A DNA stretch of 64,000 nucleotides from Planctomycetota bacterium. Lineage in GTDB: Bacteria; Planctomycetota; Phycisphaerae; UBA1845. Positions 28,045-35,686 of this stretch are shown here, one piece after another (the first letter of the stretch is position 1; each line of letters begins with the position of its first letter). The notes below the pieces were generated by a model, which was not told where the DNA came from, ran no database searches, and worked only from the letters and a program-made list of their open reading frames with translations. A program made the position numbers and the translations under genes. The stretch is from positions 62,001 to 126,000 of the forward strand of contig JAKQDH010000178.1 of the NCBI GenBank assembly GCA_029558835.1, given 5' to 3'.

Positions 28045-28096
28045 TCTCGCCTCGGACTGCACGAGTGGGTATCGATCTCTGGTCGGCGGAGACCGA

Positions 28097-28642
28097 ATGC
28101 GCGACGGCCCGATGCATATCCGGCACGGCGCGGCGCTGGCCGCGAATCTGCTCGCCCCCGGAGTGGGGCTGATCGTGTTGCGCCGGGAACGACTCGGGCT
28201 GGCGCTGGCCGCGATGTTCGTCCTGACAAGTCAGGTCGGCCTCTGGGGTCTGCTGGTGATTCCCGACGACGTGCCGCCCGCACTCGCGGCGGGTGCTGCA
28301 ACCGCAGCCGGCGTGGTGTGGGTGGCAGCACAGGTGGGGATGCTGGTCCGCCTGCGTCGGGTAGTGCCGGGGGAAGTGGAAGAGCAACTCCAGGTGCTGA
28401 CCGACGCGGCCGCCACGGCCATCGCCCAGCAGCGTTACGCTGACGCCTGCGACCTGCTGCAAACCGCGCTGGCGGTGGACGACGAGGACATGGGGCTGTG
28501 GGTGGGCTGGGCACGCCTGATGACGCTCATGGGTCGCTTCCCGGTTGCTCGCCAGGCCTGGGAACGCGTCCTGCACCTGGACCACCAATACGTCCACCGG
28601 AAGGAAGCGATCCAAGCCCTCGAACGCCTGCCGCGCATGTGA
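28097..28642 (+). CDS. Membrane protein with TPR-like C-terminus
   Basis: The ATG at 28,097 has GGAG 5 bases upstream and gives 181 residues. Two hydrophobic helices (about residues 13-35 and 40-60) are followed by a third (about 65-85). A C-terminal helical pair (IAQQRYADACDLLQTALAVD and MGLWVGWARLMTLMGRFPVA) resembles a TPR pair. Its function is unknown; it may bind partners at the cytoplasmic face of the membrane. It stands alone on the plus strand between two minus-strand blocks. Confidence 0.6.
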   Translation: MRDGPMHIRHGAALAANLLAPGVGLIVLRRERLGLALAAMFVLTSQVGLWGLLVIPDDVPPALAAGAATAAGVVWVAAQVGMLVRLRRVVPGEVEEQLQVLTDAAATAIAQQRYADACDLLQTALAVDDEDMGLWVGWARLMTLMGRFPVARQAWERVLHLDHQYVHRKEAIQALERLPRM

Positions 28643-28704
28643 GACCGTCGTGGAACCACGGCACTTTCGGCTGTCGTGCAGCTTTTCGGGGCAGTCGGGG
28701 CGAG

Positions 28705-29988
28705 TCAGCGTACCAGAGCGGGTTCGATCCAGTCGAAGCGGTCCTGGATGTCGCCGTGGTCGCCGAAATCGACGAGCAGCTCCAGGCGCCGGGCACCGGT
28801 AACGTCGAGCCGTAGCGGGCCGTGGAGCTTGCCCACCCGGACTTGGGACTGCTCGAAACGCGGCTGCCCGTCGATAAGGACGAGGACCGCCACGTCCGCC
28901 AGGGGGCCGCTATCGTCGTCCATGCCGAAACTCGTCGTGAACACGGTGAAGCCGCCGCCCAGGTCATACACGAGGCGGCAGCGGCTGTGCACGCCGAGGC
29001 CATGCTCGTAATCCTGCCCCGCGACGCGCAGCAGTCCACCGAGGACGTTGCGATTGGCCGCCCAGCCGAAGTCCAGCCCCAACATTGGTGTATGCTGGAA
29101 GCTCGTCGGCGCGCGCCGGGCGAGCCATTCCCAGCGTCCGCCGTATACTTCGAGACTGAGCAACTCCCCCGCCGGGAAGCGCACGACCGGCCCCGCACGC
29201 AGGCGCGCCTGCACGTGGTCAGCGGCCCAGGTCATTTCCGTCAACGTCACGCGCCCGCCCTGGGCAAGGAAGGCGACGCCGTACAGGCCGGTGGGCGTCA
29301 CCGGCTCCCCGGCCGCAAGCCGCACAGCCACCACCAGCCCCAGAGGCACCTGCCGGGCTTCCGTTCCGCTTTCGATGACGACGTGCTGACCGCTCACCGC
29401 GGTCACGAAACCACGCAGCACGTCGCCATTGGCCATGAGCACGGCGTCTTCGCGCCCATAGGATGCCCGCTCAAACGCGCTGAGGCGGTCCGCCCCCGCC
29501 GCTGCCGCCGGCACCGGTGCGTGCAACCCGCAGAGGACATCCAGCGACAGGTCAAGGACGCCCAGTTCGGCTGTCTCCAACCGGAGCCCCTCGGCCGTGG
29601 AGTCCACCGGGCGACCGTAGAGCACGTCGCCACCGGCAAGCCGGACGATCCAGTGGCCGGCCCCTGGGGTCACCGGCGTGCTGCCTGTTTTGATGCGTAC
29701 CACGTCCGCCGCGGCGATCGAACGCACGGCGGACCCCGCCGGGCGAAGGCGCAGGCCTTCCTGGAGGCTGAAGGCCTCCAGGACACCCTCCCATCTGCTC
29801 TCGGCAATGGTCTGCACACGAATGACCACCGGAGGTGCTTCCGGTGACGCGGGCGTCGCCGGGGCGGCCGGCTCCGTCGCGGGCGGCGGCACGATCTGCT
29901 GAGCCGGCGCGCGGAGTGACGCCGTTCCAGCCAGCAGCGCGCTGACGGCCAGTAAGCCCGCCCGGTAGTTTCGCATCCCGCGGTCCAT
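28705..29988 (-). CDS. NPCBM-domain exported protein
   Basis: The ATG at 29,988 follows GGAGG with 7-base spacing and encodes 427 residues with a signal peptide (about 1-28). The middle has strands such as HWIVRLAGGDVLYGR and VLRGFVTAVSGQHVV, a beta domain resembling OB/SH3-type folds. The last about 150 residues form an NPCBM-type carbohydrate-binding module (HGLGVHSRCRLVYDLGG, FTTSFGMDDDSG, LELLVDFGDHGDIQD). It probably binds a surface polysaccharide. It closes the minus-strand MoxR cluster, so a role with those envelope genes is plausible. Confidence 0.72.
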   Translation of the reverse strand: MDRGMRNYRAGLLAVSALLAGTASLRAPAQQIVPPPATEPAAPATPASPEAPPVVIRVQTIAESRWEGVLEAFSLQEGLRLRPAGSAVRSIAAADVVRIKTGSTPVTPGAGHWIVRLAGGDVLYGRPVDSTAEGLRLETAELGVLDLSLDVLCGLHAPVPAAAAGADRLSAFERASYGREDAVLMANGDVLRGFVTAVSGQHVVIESGTEARQVPLGLVVAVRLAAGEPVTPTGLYGVAFLAQGGRVTLTEMTWAADHVQARLRAGPVVRFPAGELLSLEVYGGRWEWLARRAPTSFQHTPMLGLDFGWAANRNVLGGLLRVAGQDYEHGLGVHSRCRLVYDLGGGFTVFTTSFGMDDDSGPLADVAVLVLIDGQPRFEQSQVRVGKLHGPLRLDVTGARRLELLVDFGDHGDIQDRFDWIEPALVR

Positions 29989-30180
29989 GTTCGGCCTCCG
30001 CAACGCCTCCACTACATTGTTACCTTCCCGCGCGCCGGATTCTCGCCCGCGCGCGGCGCTTTGCCGCGGATTCGACACGTTCCTAAACGCCCCCACCCCG
30101 TGCAGACCGACTGAGCCGCGCGACACAGCCACGCGCGGCGGCGCCAGGTCCTCCCGGCGGAGGCAGGAGACGGCCACCCC

Positions 30181-30213
30181 GCCATGCCGGCGCCTTTGGC
30201 TTGGGCAATGCCA
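30181..30213 (+). repeat. Palindromic element family 1, degenerate right end (copy D)
   Basis: CATGCCGGCGCC, then GGCTTGGGCAATGCCA, resembles the right half of family 1. The left half is missing. Confidence 0.4.
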
Positions 30214-30271
30214 CGCATGCCAGCCACGCCACACACGCAGACGGCGCCTGGTCGTGCCGACGCAGCGGCCC

Positions 30272-31324
30272 CTACCTCTGGAAGATCGGCAGGAGACGGT
30301 TCGGGATTTGCAGGATGATCAAAGCCATGGCGGTTCCGTATTCCGGACCCGCCTCCTGGGTCGGCCAATGCCCCTCCGGCTCCTGCTTCTCCAGCAGTTC
30401 TCGGCGGATGGCCGGCCACCACTGCTGCCAGTAGGAGTCGCCGGCCAGGTACATCGCCTGGGCGGCGTAGTATTGGCCGTAGAAGTAGTGGGGCGGCGTC
30501 TGCTCATACGGCGGCAGGAAACGCAGCACGTAGCCCAGGCCCCGCTCGATCTCCTCACCCTGGTACAGACCGGCATACTGAAGGGCCGCCACGCCGCCCG
30601 CGGACCGGGCGAACTGCGAGCCGCCGGAGTTGAGCATGTAGCGGAAGCCGCCGTCGGGGTTCTGGGCGCGCTTGATGTACTCGACCGCCCGGTCGATCAC
30701 TGTCTTGTCCACGTACAGCCCGGCGTTGCGGGCCGCCCGCAGGGCCATGACCTCGCACACCGTGACCGAAATGTCCGCGTCGGCGCGCACCGGTTGATAA
30801 CGCCAGCCGCCCTCGTCGTTCTGCGACGCGACGATCACGCGCACGGCTTTGCGCAGGGTCTCGTGCAGTTGAGAATGCGGCGACATGCCGTAGACTTCGG
30901 CAAGGAACAGCGTGGCAAAGCCGTGGTCATACATCGGCCCGTGCGAACTCTGCGCCGCCAGCAGCCCGCTCTCGGAACTGTGTGCCACGATGAAGGCAAT
31001 GCAGCCCTCGACCTGCTGGGCATAACGCCCACGCCCCGGGGTGTTCCCATCGGCCAGGAAGGCCAGGCCCGCCAGGCCCGTCAGACCCACGTGCGGACCG
31101 TACTGGGATAACGGCCCATAGCAGCCGTCCGGCTGCTGGTGGGACGCCAGCCACGTCAATCCACGGTCAATGGCCTGCCGCGTCTCTCCCGTTAGCTCGG
31201 AAGCCCGCGGCGTCGCCGCGCCCGGAGGTGCCCCAGTCACCTCCTGCTGCGCGGCCGCCGGCAGCGTGGCCCCCGATAGGCATGCACACACGCTCAACGT
31301 AAGGACGACATGGCGCCACCTCAC
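30272..31324 (-). CDS. Prenyltransferase/squalene-oxidase-repeat exported protein
   Basis: A 350-residue product from GTG 31,324, chosen because it opens a clean signal peptide (WRHVVLTLSVCACLSG, cleavage near AAAQ). A longer ATG start at 31,495 has a good AAGGAG SD but adds a translation of repeat copy E. The mature part has alpha/alpha-barrel repeats (LTWLASHQQPDGCYG, VASQNDEGGWRYQ, IKRAQNPDGGFRYM) typical of squalene/hopene cyclases and prenyltransferases. The catalytic DXDDTA is replaced by DADIS, so a cyclase role is unlikely. Related planctomycete proteins sit beside MoxR/DUF58 clusters, as here. Confidence 0.72.
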   Translation of the reverse strand: MRWRHVVLTLSVCACLSGATLPAAAQQEVTGAPPGAATPRASELTGETRQAIDRGLTWLASHQQPDGCYGPLSQYGPHVGLTGLAGLAFLADGNTPGRGRYAQQVEGCIAFIVAHSSESGLLAAQSSHGPMYDHGFATLFLAEVYGMSPHSQLHETLRKAVRVIVASQNDEGGWRYQPVRADADISVTVCEVMALRAARNAGLYVDKTVIDRAVEYIKRAQNPDGGFRYMLNSGGSQFARSAGGVAALQYAGLYQGEEIERGLGYVLRFLPPYEQTPPHYFYGQYYAAQAMYLAGDSYWQQWWPAIRRELLEKQEPEGHWPTQEAGPEYGTAMALIILQIPNRLLPIFQR

Positions 31325-31403
31325 CGGAAAAGCGACGCTCGCAGACGGGGGGACGCCTGTGGGATGTGGGTAGCACGGGCCAACGCTTCCGTCCCATGCA
31401 GCA

Positions 31404-31437
31404 GGGTGGCATGGCCAAGCGCAGCACCGCCATGCCC
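31404..31437 (+). repeat. Palindromic element family 1, left half (copy E)
   Basis: GGGTGGCATGGCCAAGCGCA, then GCACCGCCATGCC. Only the left end is present, inside the open frame before the signal peptide of the prenyltransferase-repeat gene. Confidence 0.65.
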
Positions 31438-31501
31438 GTCGACAACGAAACCCCCGATTGCCGTGGCAAAGGGCGTTGGCCTTCGTTTCCGACATGGTGC
31501 G

Positions 31502-32125
31502 CTACTCCTTCTCGTCCGCCTCCTGCAAGGCACGGTAATAGCGCTCGATCCAGGCGCGATAGCGTTCGAGGAAGCCCTCGGAGCTGCCCTGGATGATCTC
31601 CTCCCGATCGCGCTCCGGCAGATTGCCCCAGGCGCGGCGGAACTCGCGCAGTTGATCGGCGTGCCGGCTCTGTTCATCGCCGGCCGCGGTCGGCGACGCC
31701 GTGGTGGTCACCTCCTGCGCGGCATCCGCCTGGGCGTCCTCGCCCTGCTTCTGGTCAGCGTCCTGGCGGCGCCGCTTGTCTGGATGGGTCTGGGGTCGGG
31801 CCGGGCCTCCCTTGCGCCGTTGGGCGGCCGCCACCTTGATGGCCTCGTCAAGCTGCTCGATGATCCGCCCCTGCACCGCCTGGGTCTGCGTGCCCGGATC
31901 GAACTCAATGGAAAGCTGTCGCGCGCTCTCGTCCATCAGGCGCAGCAGGCGGTCCATCACGTCCTCATCGGATGCGGACGTGACCTGGCGGACCAGTTTC
32001 TTGCTCAGGTCCTCCTCGGTCGCCGACTGGGTGTCCGGCGGCGGAGGTTCCTGCGCGCGCACCGAGAATCCGCCCAGCAAACTACACCACAGCACACCAA
32101 TCCACACCCGCCGGAGCCACATCAA
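31502..32125 (-). CDS. Small exported protein of the MoxR cluster
   Basis: A 207-residue protein with a signal peptide (about 1-25), an acidic/charged middle rich in Lys, Gln and Ala (GEDAQADAAQ), and a C-terminal amphipathic helix (RDREEIIQGSSEGFLERY). The closing helix resembles proteins seen next to MoxR/BatA genes in planctomycetes. No function is known. Its stop is 6 bases before the longer start of the next gene. Confidence 0.55.
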   Translation of the reverse strand: MMWLRRVWIGVLWCSLLGGFSVRAQEPPPPDTQSATEEDLSKKLVRQVTSASDEDVMDRLLRLMDESARQLSIEFDPGTQTQAVQGRIIEQLDEAIKVAAAQRRKGGPARPQTHPDKRRRQDADQKQGEDAQADAAQEVTTTASPTAAGDEQSRHADQLREFRRAWGNLPERDREEIIQGSSEGFLERYRAWIERYYRALQEADEKE

Positions 32126-32137
32126 CGAATTCTCCCC

Positions 32138-35100
32138 CTATGGTTGCCGGGCCCGCTGGGTGACCCGGCGGGTCAGCTCCTGCACCTGGGCCTGGTCCTC
32201 GCCGAGCGTCTTCAGGACGGCCAATTGCGCCTCGGTAGCCTGCGCCGGCTCGAACTGGGCCGCCACGGCCGCGGTACGCTCGTTGACCTGCTGCTGCAGG
32301 GCTTTGAGCACGAGCAGTTCGGTTAGCGCCGGGACCGGATTGCGGGCGGCCGCGGCCGCCGCTCCCCCACCGCTGGAGCCGCCTTCTTCCATGAACTCCG
32401 TCGGCGGCGGCAGGGCGGCCGTCTGGTCAAGCGCCGCGATCAGCGTCCGCAACTCCCGCGGAATGCGTTCGACGAGCAATAACAGCGCCCCATCCAGCCG
32501 ACGTTCCTCGAGCCGGTCCCGGCTGGTGCCCATCCACTCCCGGACCCGCGTCAGGGCCCAGTCGTAGACGACGGCCCGACTGAGGTCCGGGCGCAACTCG
32601 TCCACCAGCACCCGCGCCGCCTGTTGCTCGCGCGCCAGCCGGGCGGCCTCGCGTGCCTGGGGGCGACGGAGTTGCCCGGCCGCCCCCACCGCCTCCACCA
32701 GGGTGGTCAGCGCGGCGTTGATGGCCTCCTGGGCGGTCAACACCTCCTCCAGCCGCGCGCGCAGGCGATCCAGTGACTGCTTCAACTCAAGTTCCTCGAG
32801 GCGGCGGGCAAGTTCCTCCAGTTCGGCGAGCGCCGCTTCGAGGAGTTTCAACGCTTCGTCCTGCGACATTGCGGCGGCGGCGGGCTCACGCGCCTCCAGA
32901 CGTTGCTCGGCCTTGTTCATGGGCTCGGCAGCCCGGTCCACCAGACGGGCGGCAGTGAGCACGCCCTCCGCCTCTGCCAACTCCCGGGCGGTGAGCCGCG
33001 TGTCACGCGCCAAGGTCCGTTGCGTCTGGGCCAGGTCATGACAATCCTGCTCCCGCGCGCCGAGCTTGTCGGCCTCCGCGGTGGCCGCCCGCAATGCCTG
33101 TTGTTGTTCGAACAACCGGGCCACCTGCTGCCGCGCGTCATCGACGCGCTTGCGCAGTTGCGCGAGCTGGCGAGACTGCCGCTCCTCCAGGGCCTCGAGC
33201 ATGCGGCTGAAGGCTTCTTCCGCCTGACGTTGCGCGAGGGCGGCGGCGGCGATGCGGTTGTCACCCAGGGCGTCGGCCGCCGAGGACAGGTGCCGCTCGG
33301 CATCGTTGGCGCGGGCAGCGCGTTGGGCGGCCGCCAAAGCCGCCGCCGCGGCCTCGTCCGAACCGGGACCCACGGTGGCAAGCTGTTCCATCCGTTGCAG
33401 CAACTGGGCCAGGTCGGCGACCAGTTGCTCCTGCTGACGGCGCAGGCGGGCGAGTTGGGTCGCGTCCGCCGGGTCGAGAGCGGAAGCCGTTTGCCCCAGG
33501 GTGCGGTTGCCCAGCTCGGCCGTGCGGGTGCGCAACTCCTGCTGCCGGCTGCGCAGGTCGCGCGTCCGCGTGACCACCGCCTGGAAATCGCCCCAGGCAC
33601 CCATCTGCTCGACCAGCGCCCGCAGGGCGGCGCCCGCCTCCTCCTGGGTGCGGGCAGCGTCCGCGAGGGCCTGTTGCTGGCCCGGGGCATCGGTCCTCTC
33701 GCGCAGCGTCCCCAATCGGGTGCGTGCCCCCTGCATGGGCCCGCCGGCCACGTCGTGCAGGGCCCGGGCCGCGGCGCGCAACTGCGCCCGGTCCGCGGCC
33801 AGTCCGGAGCGGTTCAGCTCCAGCCGCTGATGCAATGCGTCCAACTTGCCGGCCAGCACCTGGACCTGCTGGCTCAAGCGTCCCTGCCGCCCGGCGTCGG
33901 CGAGCGCCGCTTCCCGCTGTGGGTCATTCAGAGGCTGGGGGGGCACGAGCGCGTTGAGCAACTCCCCGGTGTGATCGCGCAGCTCGATTTGCTCCGTCAA
34001 GGCGCGCCGAACCTGCGCGTCGACCTGGGCGAGGTCGTCGCGTACCCGCTGCTCGAACTCCACCTCCGAGATGATCTTCAGCCGCAGAGGCGCGGAGCTA
34101 CCCCGTTGCGGCCCGGCCTCGGGCATCTGGCGGTTGTCCCAGGCATCGGCGTGAAAAACTACCGCGTCGCCGGGTTGGAGCCCTAGCGACTCGACGTTCC
34201 AGACGTGGGAAACCACTGCCCGCACGCCGTCGTCCGCGGGCTCCACGCTCAAACGATCATTCAACGGAAGGTTGAAGACCGTGTCCCGGCCGAGCGCCTC
34301 CCCCGCCAGTTCGACCGCCTGGATGCCGAAGTCGTCCTCCACCCGCACGCGTACCGGCAACGCGCCGCGCGGAGTCAGCTCCACGGTGGAACGCGGTTCG
34401 AGCAGCGCCACCGTCGGCGCGCGATCGGCCTCGGCGACGATCAAGTAGCGCGCCCCGGCGCGGCTCTCGAAGCCCTCGGCGTCGCGCAGCTCAACGCCAA
34501 ACGCCAGGTCCTCACGGATCGGCAGCCTGCCGGTCAGCTTGAGCGGATCGTCGGCAGCGACCCGCAACGGCACCCGCCCTTCCGGGTCGAGGCGCAGGGC
34601 GGCCGCCGGCGTCCCGTCGTCATCGGCCGGCGGTTTGCTCACCCGCAAGGCGAGCTCGACGGCGCCACCGACGGGCGCGCGAACGGGCCCCGCGCGCAGA
34701 TCGTGCACCCGGGGCGGACTCTGCCGGGCGTAAGGGGGCGGCTCGACCGTGGCTAAAGCCTCCACCACCTCCGGGCGGCGCACCACGCGGATCGTGAACG
34801 GGCGGGCACGGGTGTCGGCATCCCCGGCTTCGAACCAGTACGTCAGGTCGCTGGTGACCGCATCGAGGGTGGCCGCGAACCGACCGGGCTCCTCCTGCAC
34901 CATCGCCAAGGCGTGCCCCGCGCCGGTCGTCTCGGCCAGGTGTACGACCGGTCGCAGGGCGGCCTGCAGCCCGCGTGTCACTTCCACCCGCACGGTGGCC
35001 GACTCCCCCACGGGCACCCGCAGGTCGCCGGTGAGCGGCCGCAGTTCCACCGCCCGCGGCCACTCGACCCCACTGAGGGCCGCCGCGTAGCGCCGCCAGC

Positions 35101-35647
35101 CGGTGCCCACCCACTCTGGCACCTGCCAACCCAGCAGCCCGAACACGACGGCCACGAGCCCCGCCTGCACGAACCGCAGCGTCAGCGGCCGCTTGGTGAG
35201 CGCGGTGACCGGGGCGTGACCGCGCAGGCGCTGCTCCGCCCGAGCGATGGTGCGCTCGACGAGCGCCGCCGACGCCGGCAGCGGATGTTCGAGGAAGCTG
35301 ACCGCGCTGGTCAACTCGTCCGTCGGCCACGCGGCGGACGTGGAAGCCGCGAAGTACCGGTCCACACGACTGGCCACTTCCGTCAGCCCCAGGGGCGCGC
35401 ACCAGGGGTGAATGATCCAGTACCACGCGGCCAGGCCCACTCCGCCCACAAACGCGACGCCGACCGCCAACCGCAGGACACCCGGAAGCTGCACGAGCCA
35501 ATCCAGCGTCATCAGCCCCAGCGCCGCCGCCCCCGTCCCGGCGGCCACGGCGCCGAGGCCGTACAGCACCAGGCGCAGCCGAACCTGCCGCCGCAACGCG
35601 TGCAGCCGACGGATCAACTCCGGTGCCGGGGCAACCTGGTCCGCCAT
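32138..35647 (-). CDS. Large DUF4175-like membrane protein with coiled coils
   Basis: A 1,169-residue protein. Three hydrophobic segments lie near the N-terminus (about 25-47, 57-79 and 158-175). A large extracytoplasmic beta-rich part (about 180-520) and a long Gln/Arg/Ala/Glu helical region with coiled-coil heptads (about 600-1,000) follow. The layout matches DUF4175-type proteins of planctomycete MoxR clusters. It probably anchors or organises an envelope complex. The ends are consistent with genes on both sides at short spacing, suggesting one operon. Confidence 0.7.
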   Translation of the reverse strand: MADQVAPAPELIRRLHALRRQVRLRLVLYGLGAVAAGTGAAALGLMTLDWLVQLPGVLRLAVGVAFVGGVGLAAWYWIIHPWCAPLGLTEVASRVDRYFAASTSAAWPTDELTSAVSFLEHPLPASAALVERTIARAEQRLRGHAPVTALTKRPLTLRFVQAGLVAVVFGLLGWQVPEWVGTGWRRYAAALSGVEWPRAVELRPLTGDLRVPVGESATVRVEVTRGLQAALRPVVHLAETTGAGHALAMVQEEPGRFAATLDAVTSDLTYWFEAGDADTRARPFTIRVVRRPEVVEALATVEPPPYARQSPPRVHDLRAGPVRAPVGGAVELALRVSKPPADDDGTPAAALRLDPEGRVPLRVAADDPLKLTGRLPIREDLAFGVELRDAEGFESRAGARYLIVAEADRAPTVALLEPRSTVELTPRGALPVRVRVEDDFGIQAVELAGEALGRDTVFNLPLNDRLSVEPADDGVRAVVSHVWNVESLGLQPGDAVVFHADAWDNRQMPEAGPQRGSSAPLRLKIISEVEFEQRVRDDLAQVDAQVRRALTEQIELRDHTGELLNALVPPQPLNDPQREAALADAGRQGRLSQQVQVLAGKLDALHQRLELNRSGLAADRAQLRAAARALHDVAGGPMQGARTRLGTLRERTDAPGQQQALADAARTQEEAGAALRALVEQMGAWGDFQAVVTRTRDLRSRQQELRTRTAELGNRTLGQTASALDPADATQLARLRRQQEQLVADLAQLLQRMEQLATVGPGSDEAAAAALAAAQRAARANDAERHLSSAADALGDNRIAAAALAQRQAEEAFSRMLEALEERQSRQLAQLRKRVDDARQQVARLFEQQQALRAATAEADKLGAREQDCHDLAQTQRTLARDTRLTARELAEAEGVLTAARLVDRAAEPMNKAEQRLEAREPAAAAMSQDEALKLLEAALAELEELARRLEELELKQSLDRLRARLEEVLTAQEAINAALTTLVEAVGAAGQLRRPQAREAARLAREQQAARVLVDELRPDLSRAVVYDWALTRVREWMGTSRDRLEERRLDGALLLLVERIPRELRTLIAALDQTAALPPPTEFMEEGGSSGGGAAAAAARNPVPALTELLVLKALQQQVNERTAAVAAQFEPAQATEAQLAVLKTLGEDQAQVQELTRRVTQRARQP

Positions 35648-35686
35648 GTCAGCCTCATCGACCGGGGGCTTTGGTCCACAGCCCTG

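Larger units (their letters stand above)
27398..28096. other. Intergenic region rich in repeat copies
   Basis: A 699-base gap between a minus-strand lipoprotein and a plus-strand TPR gene. It carries a family 2 element (27,529-27,629), a family 3 element (27,655-27,732), a partial family 3 end (about 27,824-27,850) and a CCTCTTGCC low-complexity run (27,960-27,994). No gene was recognised. Confidence 0.6.

Noticed and set aside
30272-31324. Squalene-hopene cyclase assignment
   Set aside because: The alpha/alpha-barrel repeats are present but the DXDDTA catalytic motif is absent (DADIS instead).
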